From JAEUMW01 sp039807745 (GTDB lineage Bacteria; Pseudomonadota; Gammaproteobacteria; Burkholderiales; JAEUMW01): 52,376 nucleotides of DNA. Position numbers and translations under genes: made by a program. Below the pieces are notes generated by a model. It was not told where the DNA came from, searched no databases, and saw only the letters and a list, made by a program, of their open reading frames with translations. Position 1 is the stretch's first letter, and each line of letters begins with the position of its first letter. Shown one piece after another: positions 1 to 7,913 of this stretch. The stretch spans positions 1 through 52,376 of the forward strand of contig JBDHRV010000007.1 of the NCBI GenBank assembly GCA_039807745.1, written 5' to 3'.

Positions 1-2
1 TG

Positions 3-575
3 TTGACCTGGGGCCAGCTCATCGAATCGAATGGCATCGCGGTGCTGGTCGTCCTGGTCGTGCTCGTGGCGGTTGCCGCGACGCTCGCGCGGGAGCCCGC
101 GGTCCGGCAGTGGGTGGCGGACCGGATATGGCGGTTTCCGGCCATTGGGCAGCGCTGGCGGGTGTATCAGCTGGCGCGCTTCTATCGCACGCTGGGCATG
201 CTGCTGCGCGGCGGTACCCCGATCATTCCGGCGCTCGGCATGACGTCCGGGCTGCTCACGGTGTCCCTGCGCGAGCGCCTCTCCGGCGCGGCCGCGGTCA
301 TCAAGGAGGGACGGTCCATCTCGGATGCCATGGAGAGTCACGACCTCGTGACGCCGGTCGCGCTGCGGATGCTGCGCGTGGGCGAGCGCACCGGGCGCAT
401 GGGCGAGATGATGGAGCGTATCGCGACGTTTCACGACGACGAGGTGGCGCGCTGGGTGGATCTCTTCACGCGGCTCTTCGAACCCTTGCTGATGGCCGCG
501 ATCGGCATCGTCATCGGGATCATCGTCGTGCTGATGTACCTGCCGATCTTCGAGTTGGCGGGGTCGATTCAGTGA
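3..575 (+). CDS. GspF/PulF-like inner-membrane platform protein, C-terminal part (partial)
   Basis: This is the C-terminal part of a polytopic platform protein of a type II secretion or type IV pilus machine; the 5' part lies outside the window, so the apparent TTG start is not real. Visible are a hydrophobic segment near residues 13-28, a GspF domain with the stretch FYRTLGMLLRGG (about residues 60-71), a GERTGRM motif (about 127) and the usual C-terminal hydrophobic segment ending MYLPIFELAGSI. GspF proteins sit in the inner membrane and connect the ATPase to pseudopilin assembly. The stop overlaps the next gene by four bases (GTGA), indicating translational coupling. Confidence 0.9.
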   Translation: MTWGQLIESNGIAVLVVLVVLVAVAATLAREPAVRQWVADRIWRFPAIGQRWRVYQLARFYRTLGMLLRGGTPIIPALGMTSGLLTVSLRERLSGAAAVIKEGRSISDAMESHDLVTPVALRMLRVGERTGRMGEMMERIATFHDDEVARWVDLFTRLFEPLLMAAIGIVIGIIVVLMYLPIFELAGSIQ

Positions 576-2269
576 GCGCGCCCGCGCCCACCGCCGTGCG
601 CGCGCTGGCCCTCACGCCCGAGGACGTGCGGCGCGGCCGCGACCAGGCCGCGGCCACCGGGCGGCGCGTCATGGAGGTGCTGGAGGAGCAATCCGGTCTG
701 TCGGCGCGTGAGTTCATCGACGCGATCGGATTGACCCTGCACTACCCGACGAAGACGATGGATGACCTCTATCAGCTCGTCCCGGCCTTCGATGTCCTGC
801 CCTTTTCCGAGGCGATGCAGCACGAGTGCGTGCTGTTTCGGGAGCCTGCCGGCACCCATCAGCTCGTGTTCTCGGACCCGTTCGCGCCGCACTTCCGGCG
901 CTGGGCGGAGGAGCGCCTGGCCGTGTCATTCACCTGGCATCTGGCGCATCCGGCCGATGTCGCGGCCTACCTGGCACGGCACGAGGACGGGTTGCGGGCG
1001 ATGGATGCGGTGCTGCCGGCCCCCGGGTCGCACGGCGGCACCGCGGCGGTCGTCGACGACCTCTCGCTCAAGACCATCAGCGAAGACACGAGCCCGGTCG
1101 TCAAGCTGGTGCACTCCACCCTGTACGACGCGCTCAAGGTCGGCGCGAGCGACATCCACCTCGAGACCGAAGGCGACGGGCTCAGCATCCGCTACCGGAT
1201 CGACGGTGTATTGAACGCCGTTGGCTCTCTGAGCGGTGCGGGTCTCGCGGAGCAGGTGATCTCGCGCATCAAGGTCATGTCGGAGCTCGACATCGCCGAG
1301 CGCCGCATTCCGCAGGACGGTCGCTTCCGGGTGTCGGCGCGCGGGCGCGAGATCGACTTCCGCGTCTCGGTGATGCCGAGCATCTTCGGCGAGGACGCCG
1401 TGGTGCGGATCCTCGACAAGCAGTCGCTGTCGGATCTGGCACGTGGCCTGAGCCTCGTACAGCTCGGCTTCAACGAGGCGGCGAAGACCGTGATCCGCCG
1501 TCTCGCCAACGAACCCTACGGCATGTTGCTCGTCACCGGTCCGACCGGGAGCGGGAAGACGACCACCCTCTACGCGACCATCTCGGAGATCAACCACGGC
1601 GCCGACAAGATCATCACCATCGAGGATCCGGTCGAGTATCAGCTGCCGGGCGTGCTGCAGATTCCGGTGAACGAGAAGAAGGGTCTCACGTTCGCGCGCG
1701 GTCTGCGTTCGATCCTGCGTCACGACCCCGATCGCATCATGGTGGGCGAGATCCGCGATCCGGAGACAGCGCAGATCGCCGTTCAGGCGGCGTTGACCGG
1801 GCACCTCGTCTTCACCACGGTGCACGCCAACAACGTGTTCGACGTGATCGGCCGCTTCATGCACATGGGTGTCGACCCTTACAGCTTCGTGTCTGCGTTG
1901 AACGGGATCGTGGCGCAACGCCTCGTGCGCGTGCTGTGCACGGCGTGCGCGGTCGACGACGCGCCGGACACCGAGCTCCTTGCCCGCTCGGGGCTCGCCG
2001 CGAGCGATGTGCGCCACTTTCGCTTTCGCATCGGCCGCGGCTGCGGGCAGTGCCGCGGGACGGGCTACCGTGGCCGCAAGGCGATCGCGGAGATCATGGT
2101 GCTGACCGACGAATTGCGCGAGCTCATCGCCGGCCGCAGCCCGATCCGCGAGCTGAAGGAAGTCGCGCGCCGATCGGGCACGAGGTTCTTGCGGGACAGC
2201 GCGCTCGAGCTCGTGAGTCAGGGCGAGACGAGCCTGCAGGAGATCAACCGTGTCACCTTCGTGGCGTGA
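572..2269 (+). CDS. gspE: GspE/PilB-family secretion ATPase
   Basis: Hexameric cytoplasmic ATPase powering pseudopilus assembly. The 565-residue protein has the normal family length. It has an N-terminal GspE_N-like region (about 1-150), a Walker A motif GPTGSGKTTT (about 323), Asp box and Walker B residues near VGEIRDPETA (about 390), a histidine box TTVHANN, and a zinc-binding four-cysteine module (CTAC ... CGQC, about 455-495). I chose the GTG at 572 because it overlaps the preceding stop by four bases and begins just before the conserved region; the open frame continues upstream as a shadow. The next gene starts inside its 3' end. T2SS-type GspE and type IV pilus PilB are hard to separate by sequence alone. 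Confidence 0.93.
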   Translation: MSAPAPTAVRALALTPEDVRRGRDQAAATGRRVMEVLEEQSGLSAREFIDAIGLTLHYPTKTMDDLYQLVPAFDVLPFSEAMQHECVLFREPAGTHQLVFSDPFAPHFRRWAEERLAVSFTWHLAHPADVAAYLARHEDGLRAMDAVLPAPGSHGGTAAVVDDLSLKTISEDTSPVVKLVHSTLYDALKVGASDIHLETEGDGLSIRYRIDGVLNAVGSLSGAGLAEQVISRIKVMSELDIAERRIPQDGRFRVSARGREIDFRVSVMPSIFGEDAVVRILDKQSLSDLARGLSLVQLGFNEAAKTVIRRLANEPYGMLLVTGPTGSGKTTTLYATISEINHGADKIITIEDPVEYQLPGVLQIPVNEKKGLTFARGLRSILRHDPDRIMVGEIRDPETAQIAVQAALTGHLVFTTVHANNVFDVIGRFMHMGVDPYSFVSALNGIVAQRLVRVLCTACAVDDAPDTELLARSGLAASDVRHFRFRIGRGCGQCRGTGYRGRKAIAEIMVLTDELRELIAGRSPIRELKEVARRSGTRFLRDSALELVSQGETSLQEINRVTFVA

Positions 2270-3080
2270 CCGTATCGGCGTTTCGCTGTCACCGGGACGG
2301 GTCGGTCTGCTGCGGTTCGCGCGTGGCTGGCAGCCGCAGCTCGCGCAAAGCGAGGTGGCGGAGGACGAAACCGGCGCCGAGGATGTCACGGGCAGCGTCG
2401 CCATCCGGCTGCTCGCCGCGCTGCTCGCGGACGCATCGATGTCGCGGCGCGCCGACGTGTCGGTCACGTTGTCGAATCATTTCGTCCGTTACGTCGTGCT
2501 GCCCTGGAGCGATGTCGTGAGCGACGAGGACTGGCAGGCGCTCGCGCAGCATCAGTTTCACATCGTGTACGGTGATGCGGCCGTCGAATGGGTGACCACC
2601 GTCGCGTGGCAGGGACCCGACCGACCGGTGCTGGCGTGCGCTGCGCCGAGAGCGCTGGTCGACATGCTGCACGCGACGGTTCGAACCGCCGGGATGCGGC
2701 TGGCATCGGTCAGCCCGTACTTCGTCGCGGCGTTCAACTTCTGCCGCCGCCGCCTGCCCGAGGACGGGTTCTGGTTCGGCGTCGTCGAGCCGGGTCGGTT
2801 CGCATTCGGCGGCGTGGAGCGGGGCACATGGCTCAGCGTGGCCAGCCGCCGGCTCGGCAGCGACGACACCTTGCAACTCGCGCAGACGCTCGAGCAGGAA
2901 GTGTTAGGGGGCGAGAGTTCCGCCGCACGGGGACGGGCCTTCGTCTTTGCGCCGGAACAGGAGCTTGCGGCGGCGGAGGGGGAGGGAATGGGCTGGACCC
3001 TGGAGAAGCTCTCGCTGCGCGATACCGCGAGTCCGATCACCGATGCACGGCTTGCCGCTGCGCTCACTGCGCTCGCCTGA
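2250..3080 (+). CDS. PilM/MshI/GspL-like cytoplasmic assembly protein
   Basis: A 276-residue protein starting with GTG inside the last 20 bases of gspE. No signal peptide or membrane span is visible. The opening stretch RIGVSLSPGRVGLLRF resembles the start of the actin-like fold in PilM, MshI and the cytoplasmic half of GspL, which bind the ATPase or the alignment subcomplex. Its position directly before PilN- and PilO-like genes supports the PilM-type role. The sequence is divergent, so the assignment rests on context plus a weak N-terminal match. It probably couples the ATPase to the inner-membrane PilN/PilO-like proteins. Confidence 0.6.
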   Translation: MSPSWRDRIGVSLSPGRVGLLRFARGWQPQLAQSEVAEDETGAEDVTGSVAIRLLAALLADASMSRRADVSVTLSNHFVRYVVLPWSDVVSDEDWQALAQHQFHIVYGDAAVEWVTTVAWQGPDRPVLACAAPRALVDMLHATVRTAGMRLASVSPYFVAAFNFCRRRLPEDGFWFGVVEPGRFAFGGVERGTWLSVASRRLGSDDTLQLAQTLEQEVLGGESSAARGRAFVFAPEQELAAAEGEGMGWTLEKLSLRDTASPITDARLAAALTALA

Positions 3081-3081
3081 C

Positions 3082-3618
3082 ATGCAGCGGCTGGAGCTCG
3101 ACTTTCATCGCCGTGCGGTCCAGGCCCGCTGGCTCAGGGTGGGGCTGCTCGCGGTCGGCCTCGTCGTCGCGGGTGCGGCGATTGTCGGCTTCCAGGCGCT
3201 CAGCAAGGAGGCGGGGCTATGGGAGTCCAAGCTCGACGACCTGACTCAGCTCGCGCGGCGCAAGACGGTATCGCTCGGCGTCGGCGCCCGCGACAGCAAG
3301 GTGCCGCCGGAGGAGATCAAGCGTGCGAACGTGGTGCTGGAACAGATGACTTTGCCATGGGGCGTCCTGTTCTCGGAACTGGAGGCGACCGCCGACAATG
3401 ACCTCGCGCTGCTCGCGATCCAGCCCGATGTCACGAGCAGGCAGGTGCGCATTACAGGGGTGGCGACGAGCCTTGCGGCCGTCACGGCTTTCGTCACGCG
3501 TCTGGAGGCACAGCCGCACCTCGTCGGGGTCTATCTGGTCGAGCACGCGCTCAGCGCCGCGAGCCCGCGCCGACCCGTGACGTTCTCCGTGGTCGCTTCG
3601 TGGGAGGCGACCCGGTGA
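3082..3618 (+). CDS. PilN-like inner-membrane alignment protein
   Basis: A 178-residue protein with a short cytoplasmic head, one hydrophobic segment (about residues 17-38, RVGLLAVGLVVAGAAIVGF) and a periplasmic region with alternating hydrophobic residues expected for the ferredoxin-like fold shared by PilN and the GspL C terminus. PilN proteins pair with PilO in the inner membrane and bind PilM through the N-terminal tail. The ATG at 3082 lies one base after the previous stop; the open frame extends upstream but that part overlaps the PilM-like gene. It overlaps the next gene by four bases. Identification is by topology and gene order. Confidence 0.65.
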   Translation: MQRLELDFHRRAVQARWLRVGLLAVGLVVAGAAIVGFQALSKEAGLWESKLDDLTQLARRKTVSLGVGARDSKVPPEEIKRANVVLEQMTLPWGVLFSELEATADNDLALLAIQPDVTSRQVRITGVATSLAAVTAFVTRLEAQPHLVGVYLVEHALSAASPRRPVTFSVVASWEATR

Positions 3619-4166
3619 AGGCGCTGCTGTGGAGTCTGCGGCGCCAGGTCAGCGCGATGGGCTGGACGGGAGTGGGCGGGATGGTGCTGATCGCCCTCTC
3701 GCTCGCGTTCGCCGCGTCGGTGATCATCCCGCTCGAGGTGCGCATCAGCGAACTGAAGGCGGACGTCGAGCAGCTGCGCACGAAGCTGCAGGCGGCGCCC
3801 GCGGCACCAGGAGCGGTCGGGGCGGGCGATGCGCTGGCCAACTTCTACGCGTTCTTTCCGCCGCTCGGCTCCACGCCGGAGTGGCTGCAGCGCATCTTCG
3901 GCTTGGCGGAGGCACAAGGCTTGAGGCTCGAAGCAGGCGAATACAAGCTGAGGCGCGAGAAAGATTTCAGGCTCGCGCGCTACGAGCTCACGCTGCCGGT
4001 TCGCGGCGGTTACCCGCAGATCAGGGAATTCGTCTCGCAGGTGCTGACTGAAGTACCCGCGAGCTCGCTCGACGAGCTCAGTCTGCGGCGCGAAGACCCC
4101 GGCAGTACCACGGTCGAAGCCAGGATTCGCCTGACACTGCATCTTGCCGGAGAACCCCCGCGATGA
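3615..4166 (+). CDS. PilO/GspM-like inner-membrane alignment protein
   Basis: A 183-residue bitopic protein with one membrane segment (about residues 15-40), then a heptad-like stretch (VRISELKADVEQLRTKLQA) typical of the periplasmic coiled coil in PilO and GspM, and a C-terminal domain of alternating strands. PilO-type proteins form heterodimers with PilN-type proteins. I prefer the GTG at 3615, which overlaps the preceding TGA by four bases, to the GTG at 3600. The order ATPase-PilM-PilN-PilO-PilP-secretin is like a type IV pilus alignment operon, whereas the flanking pseudopilins are type II-like. Confidence 0.65.
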   Translation: MKALLWSLRRQVSAMGWTGVGGMVLIALSLAFAASVIIPLEVRISELKADVEQLRTKLQAAPAAPGAVGAGDALANFYAFFPPLGSTPEWLQRIFGLAEAQGLRLEAGEYKLRREKDFRLARYELTLPVRGGYPQIREFVSQVLTEVPASSLDELSLRREDPGSTTVEARIRLTLHLAGEPPR

Positions 4167-4699
4167 AGAGCGAGAGGCGGCGCTGGTGGGTTTGGGCAGC
4201 GCTCGCCGTGCTCGTCGTGCTGGCGATCCGGTGGGTGGACAGCGGCGAGGCGCCGTCGGGCGCCGCTCTCTCGGAGGCGGTCGCACCGCGGGATCCGGCG
4301 CGGGCAGCGAGCGCGGGCGGCACACCGGCGTCCGTGGTATCGGAGCTACGCCTCGACCGCCTGCGGCGCGAACCGTACCCGGCCCTCAAGTCCGACCCCT
4401 TCCGGGGCGAAGCGGGGTTCGATCCGATGTCCCCGGAAGCGCTCGAGGCCGGCGGCATGGCGCAGCGCTCGTCCGGTCCGCCGCCGCCACCCCCGGTGCC
4501 CTTCACCTATATGGGCAAGATGCTGGAAGACGGCGAGACCGTGGTCTTTCTGACGAAGGGTGATCGGAACTACGTCGTGCGCAAGGGTGCAACCCTCGAC
4601 GGACAGTATCGGGTCGACGCGATCGGCCCGCGCACCATGGCACTGACCTACTTGCCGGCGAAGGCGAAGCAGTCCCTCGCGATCGGGAGCGCACCATGA
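4163..4699 (+). CDS. PilP/GspB-like periplasmic connector protein
   Basis: A 178-residue protein with an N-terminal membrane anchor (WWVWAALAVLVVLAIRW, residues 8-24), a proline- and alanine-rich linker (including a PPPPPP run near 113) and a small C-terminal beta domain beginning VPFTYMGKMLEDG. That motif recurs in PilP, GspB/GspC-type HR domains and proteins annotated in related genomes as secretion system X components, sometimes oddly labelled translation initiation factor. The predicted job is to link the inner-membrane alignment complex to the N0 domain of the secretin encoded next. It overlaps both neighbours by four bases. Confidence 0.6.
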   Translation: MKSERRRWWVWAALAVLVVLAIRWVDSGEAPSGAALSEAVAPRDPARAASAGGTPASVVSELRLDRLRREPYPALKSDPFRGEAGFDPMSPEALEAGGMAQRSSGPPPPPPVPFTYMGKMLEDGETVVFLTKGDRNYVVRKGATLDGQYRVDAIGPRTMALTYLPAKAKQSLAIGSAP

Positions 4700-7026
4700 A
4701 AGTGGAATCCAGGAGTCTTGCCTCGCGCGCGGTGGCGTGCATCCTTTGCGTCACCCTGATGCTGACGGGCTGCGCCACCCCCGGCACGCGCGCTCCCACG
4801 GCGGCGGAAACGTTCACGCAGGGTCAGCAGCAGATCATGCAGGGCAATATCGAGGAAGGTCTGGCGCTCGTTGAACAGGCGGTGCGCGCCGACCCCAGGC
4901 GCGTGGAGTACCAGGTCTACCTCACCAACCAGCGCGAAGCGATTTCGGCCGGGCTCGCGCGAGAAGCGGACCGTTATCGCGCGGCTGGAGACTACGCGAC
5001 GGCGGAGGCGATCTACCGTCAGATCCTGCGCATCGACCCTGGCAGTCAGCGTGCGCAAACGGGGCTGGCCCAGATTCCGGTCGATCAGCGTCATGACCAG
5101 CTGATCGCCCAGGCCGAGGCTGCGGTGGCGAAGGGCGACAGCGTCGCCGCGGATGGACTGATGCGCCAGGTCCTGCAGGAGAATCCGCAGAACCCGCGCG
5201 CGCGCGCGCTGACACGGCGGCTGGAGGAGGGCGGCGTCGCGGCCACCGGCGCATCGCCCAGGCTCAGGCGCTCGCTCAACAAACCGATCACGCTCGAGTT
5301 CCGCGATGCCGACCTGTCGGCCGTGTTCGAGGTCATGTCGCGCGCGGCCGGTATCAATTTCGTGCTCGACCGCGAGGTGCAGGGTGATGCCAAGGTCAAC
5401 ATCTTCGTGCGCAACACGCCCATCGAGGACGTGCTGAAGGTGCTGCTGCTCACCAATCAGCTCGAGCACAAGGTTCTGAACGACAACTCGGTCCTGGTCT
5501 TCCCGAGCACGCCGGCCAAGCAGCGCGAGTACCAGGACCTCGTGGTGCGCAGCTTCTATCTCACCAATACGGACGCCAAGCAGACCCAGGCGATGCTGAA
5601 GGCGGTGATCAAGGCGAAGGACATCTACATCGACGAGAAGCTCAACATGCTCGTGCTGCGCGATACGCCCGAGGCGATCCGCGTGGCCGAGAAGCTCGTG
5701 GCGGCGCAGGATCTGGCGGAGCCCGAAGTGGTGCTGGATCTGGAAGTGCTGGAAGTACAGCGTGCCAAGCTCCAGGCACTGGGTCTGCAGTATCCGAACG
5801 AGATCAGACTCGGGCAGGGGCTCACGAATCCGGCCGCCACCATTCCCTCGGTGATCCAGCTCGGCAAGGGCGGCCTGCAGGCGTATGTGACCAACCCCGC
5901 CATCATCGTTCAGCTCAGGCAGGAGCTCGCGAACGCCAACTTGCTCGCCAACCCGAGAGTGCGCGTGAAGAACCGCGAGAAGGCGAAAGTGCTGATCGGC
6001 CGCAAGCTGCCCGTGTTCACCACGACGTCGACCGCGAACGTGGGTGTGTCCACCAACGTGAGCTATCTCGACGTGGGCCTCAAACTCGAGCTCGAGCCGC
6101 AGGTCTACCTCGACGACGAAGTGGCGATGAAGGTCAATCTCGAAGTGAGCAACGTCATCCGTGAGCGCTCGAGCGGCGGTACGCAACCGGCCATCGGCTA
6201 CGAGATCGGCACCCGCAATGCGAGCACCGTGCTCAGGCTGCAGGACGGCGAGACGCAGGCGCTCGCCGGACTGATCCAGGACGAGGATCGGCGCACCTTC
6301 AACAATGTGCCGGGGCTCGCGAACCTGCCGGTGATCGGCAGGCTGTTCTCGAGTCAGGGTGTCGACTGGCAGAAGACGGAGATCGTGCTGCTCATCACGC
6401 CGCGTGTGGTGCGCAACCTGGATCGGCCGTCCTCGACGGTGTCGGAGTTCTCCTCGGGGACCGAGGCTGCCGCGAGCACCGTGCCGATGCGACTGAAACC
6501 GACGGCACCGGGCGCACTCTCGCTCGTGCCGAGCATCCAGGGTGCAGGGGCCGGCGTCATCGGCGAGGGGCAGCCGCCGTTTCCCGCGCGCGACACCGCG
6601 GACGCGACGGAGGGGGCGCTCGCGGGGGCGGCCGCCGTGGTCGTGCAACTCCAGGGGCCGGCGCAGGCCTCGCTCGGCAACGACTTCGCGGTCAGCGTGG
6701 CCGTACCGGGCGGCGCGGATGCCCGCCGCGCGCAGATGGAGGTGGCGTTCGATCCCGGGCTGCTCGAGCTCGCCGAAGGCGGCGGCGGTGAGGCGAGTAC
6801 CCAGGGCGGCGGACCGGTGGTTTCGTCCACGCCCGGTCGCGCGGTCGTGAGGTTGAATGCGGCCCAGGGCGGCCAGAGCACGGAAGGGAGCATCCGTTTC
6901 CGTGTCATTGCGAAGAGTCCGGCGACCACGCAGCTCACGCTGGAGAACGTCGTGATCCAGGATGCCAGGGGCCGTGCTGTGCCCGGTCAGTCCGCGGGGC
7001 CGCTTTCGCTCACGCTGGTGCAATGA
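4696..7026 (+). CDS. Lipoprotein secretin with TPR-like N terminus and C-terminal cohesin-like domain
   Basis: A 776-residue outer-membrane secretin of the GspD/PilQ superfamily. A lipoprotein signal ends LMLTGC (Cys at about residue 25). Residues 35-185 look like tetratricopeptide repeats (GDYATAEAIYRQILRIDP). An N0/STN-type domain follows (ITLEFRDADLSAVFEVMSRA, about 195), then N1-type repeats and the secretin domain (about 380-580), closing with VPGLANLPVIGRLF and LLITPRVV. After a variable linker, residues 648-776 form a cohesin-like beta domain (LGNDFAVSVAV ... MEVAFDPGLLEL). Cohesin-like tails are not part of standard GspD or PilQ, but do occur in some secretins of related hybrid systems. 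Start and stop both overlap neighbours by four bases. Confidence 0.88.
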   Translation: MKVESRSLASRAVACILCVTLMLTGCATPGTRAPTAAETFTQGQQQIMQGNIEEGLALVEQAVRADPRRVEYQVYLTNQREAISAGLAREADRYRAAGDYATAEAIYRQILRIDPGSQRAQTGLAQIPVDQRHDQLIAQAEAAVAKGDSVAADGLMRQVLQENPQNPRARALTRRLEEGGVAATGASPRLRRSLNKPITLEFRDADLSAVFEVMSRAAGINFVLDREVQGDAKVNIFVRNTPIEDVLKVLLLTNQLEHKVLNDNSVLVFPSTPAKQREYQDLVVRSFYLTNTDAKQTQAMLKAVIKAKDIYIDEKLNMLVLRDTPEAIRVAEKLVAAQDLAEPEVVLDLEVLEVQRAKLQALGLQYPNEIRLGQGLTNPAATIPSVIQLGKGGLQAYVTNPAIIVQLRQELANANLLANPRVRVKNREKAKVLIGRKLPVFTTTSTANVGVSTNVSYLDVGLKLELEPQVYLDDEVAMKVNLEVSNVIRERSSGGTQPAIGYEIGTRNASTVLRLQDGETQALAGLIQDEDRRTFNNVPGLANLPVIGRLFSSQGVDWQKTEIVLLITPRVVRNLDRPSSTVSEFSSGTEAAASTVPMRLKPTAPGALSLVPSIQGAGAGVIGEGQPPFPARDTADATEGALAGAAAVVVQLQGPAQASLGNDFAVSVAVPGGADARRAQMEVAFDPGLLELAEGGGGEASTQGGGPVVSSTPGRAVVRLNAAQGGQSTEGSIRFRVIAKSPATTQLTLENVVIQDARGRAVPGQSAGPLSLTLVQ

Positions 7027-7517
7027 ACCGCTGTCGGCTGCACCCGGCTCGCGAGCGTGGCTTCACGCTGATAGAACTGCTGATCACGGTCGTGATCGTG
7101 GGTATCCTTGCGCTCTCGGCGATGCCGCTTGCCGAACTGGCGGTCCAGCGCAGCAAGGAAAGCGAGCTCAGGAGCGCGCTGCGGCAGATTCGCGAGGCGA
7201 TCGATACCTACCGGCGCGACGTCGAGGAGGGTCGGATCCCGCGCAAGGCGCTCGAATCCGGCTATCCACCCACGCTCGACATCCTGGTGACAGGCGTCGA
7301 GGACGAGAAGTCGCCGAACAAGAAGAAGATCTACTTCCTGCGACGTATTCCGCGCAATCCCCTGGTCGACGATCCGCGGCTATCGAATTCGGATACCTGG
7401 GGCAAGCGCAGCTACGCGAGTCCGCCCGATGATCCCAAACCGGGCGAGGATGTCTTCGACGTCTATCCGGCGGGCGAGGGGGTGGGTCTCAACGGCATTC
7501 CCTATCGAGACTGGTGA
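7023..7517 (+). CDS. Class I pseudopilin, GspG-like
   Basis: A 164-residue prepilin-like protein. The leader is short and positive, ending RERG, followed by FTLIELLITVVIVGIL; the cleavage site is G/F and mature Glu5 is present. The helix is followed by a soluble domain with SALRQIREAIDTYRRD, the characteristic GspG alpha-helical region, and a DTWGKRSY-type segment near the C terminus as seen in major pseudopilins. It is predicted to be processed by a prepilin peptidase (not in this window) and polymerised by the GspE/GspF engine. It overlaps the secretin gene by four bases (ATGA). Confidence 0.88.
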   Translation: MNRCRLHPARERGFTLIELLITVVIVGILALSAMPLAELAVQRSKESELRSALRQIREAIDTYRRDVEEGRIPRKALESGYPPTLDILVTGVEDEKSPNKKKIYFLRRIPRNPLVDDPRLSNSDTWGKRSYASPPDDPKPGEDVFDVYPAGEGVGLNGIPYRDW

Positions 7518-7912
7518 GGCAGATGATCCAGCAGCGCAAGTCCGGTCGGGGGTTCACTCTGATCGAACTCCTGGTCGTGATGGCGATCATCGCGCTCCTT
7601 CTGACGCTGGCGGCCCCGCGCTACTTTCAGAGCGTCCAGCGCTCGCGCGAGGCCGTGCTGAAGGAGGATCTGCACCTCATGCGCGATGCGATCGACAAGC
7701 ACTATGCGGACACCGGGAAGTATCCGGCCAACCTCGAGGAACTGGTGACGAAGAAGTACCTGCGCCGCATCCCGGTCGACCCGATCACCGAAAGCGCCAC
7801 GACCTGGGTGATAGTGGATCCGCCCGATAAGCCGGACACCCGTGTGGTGTACGACGTTCGCAGTGGTGCGCCCGGCAAGTCGATCGGCGGCACGCCCTAC
7901 GGCGAGTTCTGA
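7514..7912 (+). CDS. Class I pseudopilin, GspG/GspH-like
   Basis: A 132-residue prepilin-like protein with leader KSGRG before FTLIELLVVMAIIALLL, so it has the G/F cleavage site and Glu5. The soluble part carries DLHLMRDAIDKHYADTGKYP and IPVDPIT, common in small pseudopilins of this group. GTG at 7514 overlaps the previous stop by four bases; ATG at 7523 is an equally reasonable start that shortens the leader by three residues. It likely works as a second subunit of the same pseudopilus. Confidence 0.87.
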   Translation: MRQMIQQRKSGRGFTLIELLVVMAIIALLLTLAAPRYFQSVQRSREAVLKEDLHLMRDAIDKHYADTGKYPANLEELVTKKYLRRIPVDPITESATTWVIVDPPDKPDTRVVYDVRSGAPGKSIGGTPYGEF

Positions 7913-7913
7913 A

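Noticed and set aside
4648..7023. 791-codon minus-strand open frame opposite the secretin
   Set aside because: Reverse shadow of the secretin gene with no recognisable domain and low-complexity His/Arg/Leu composition.
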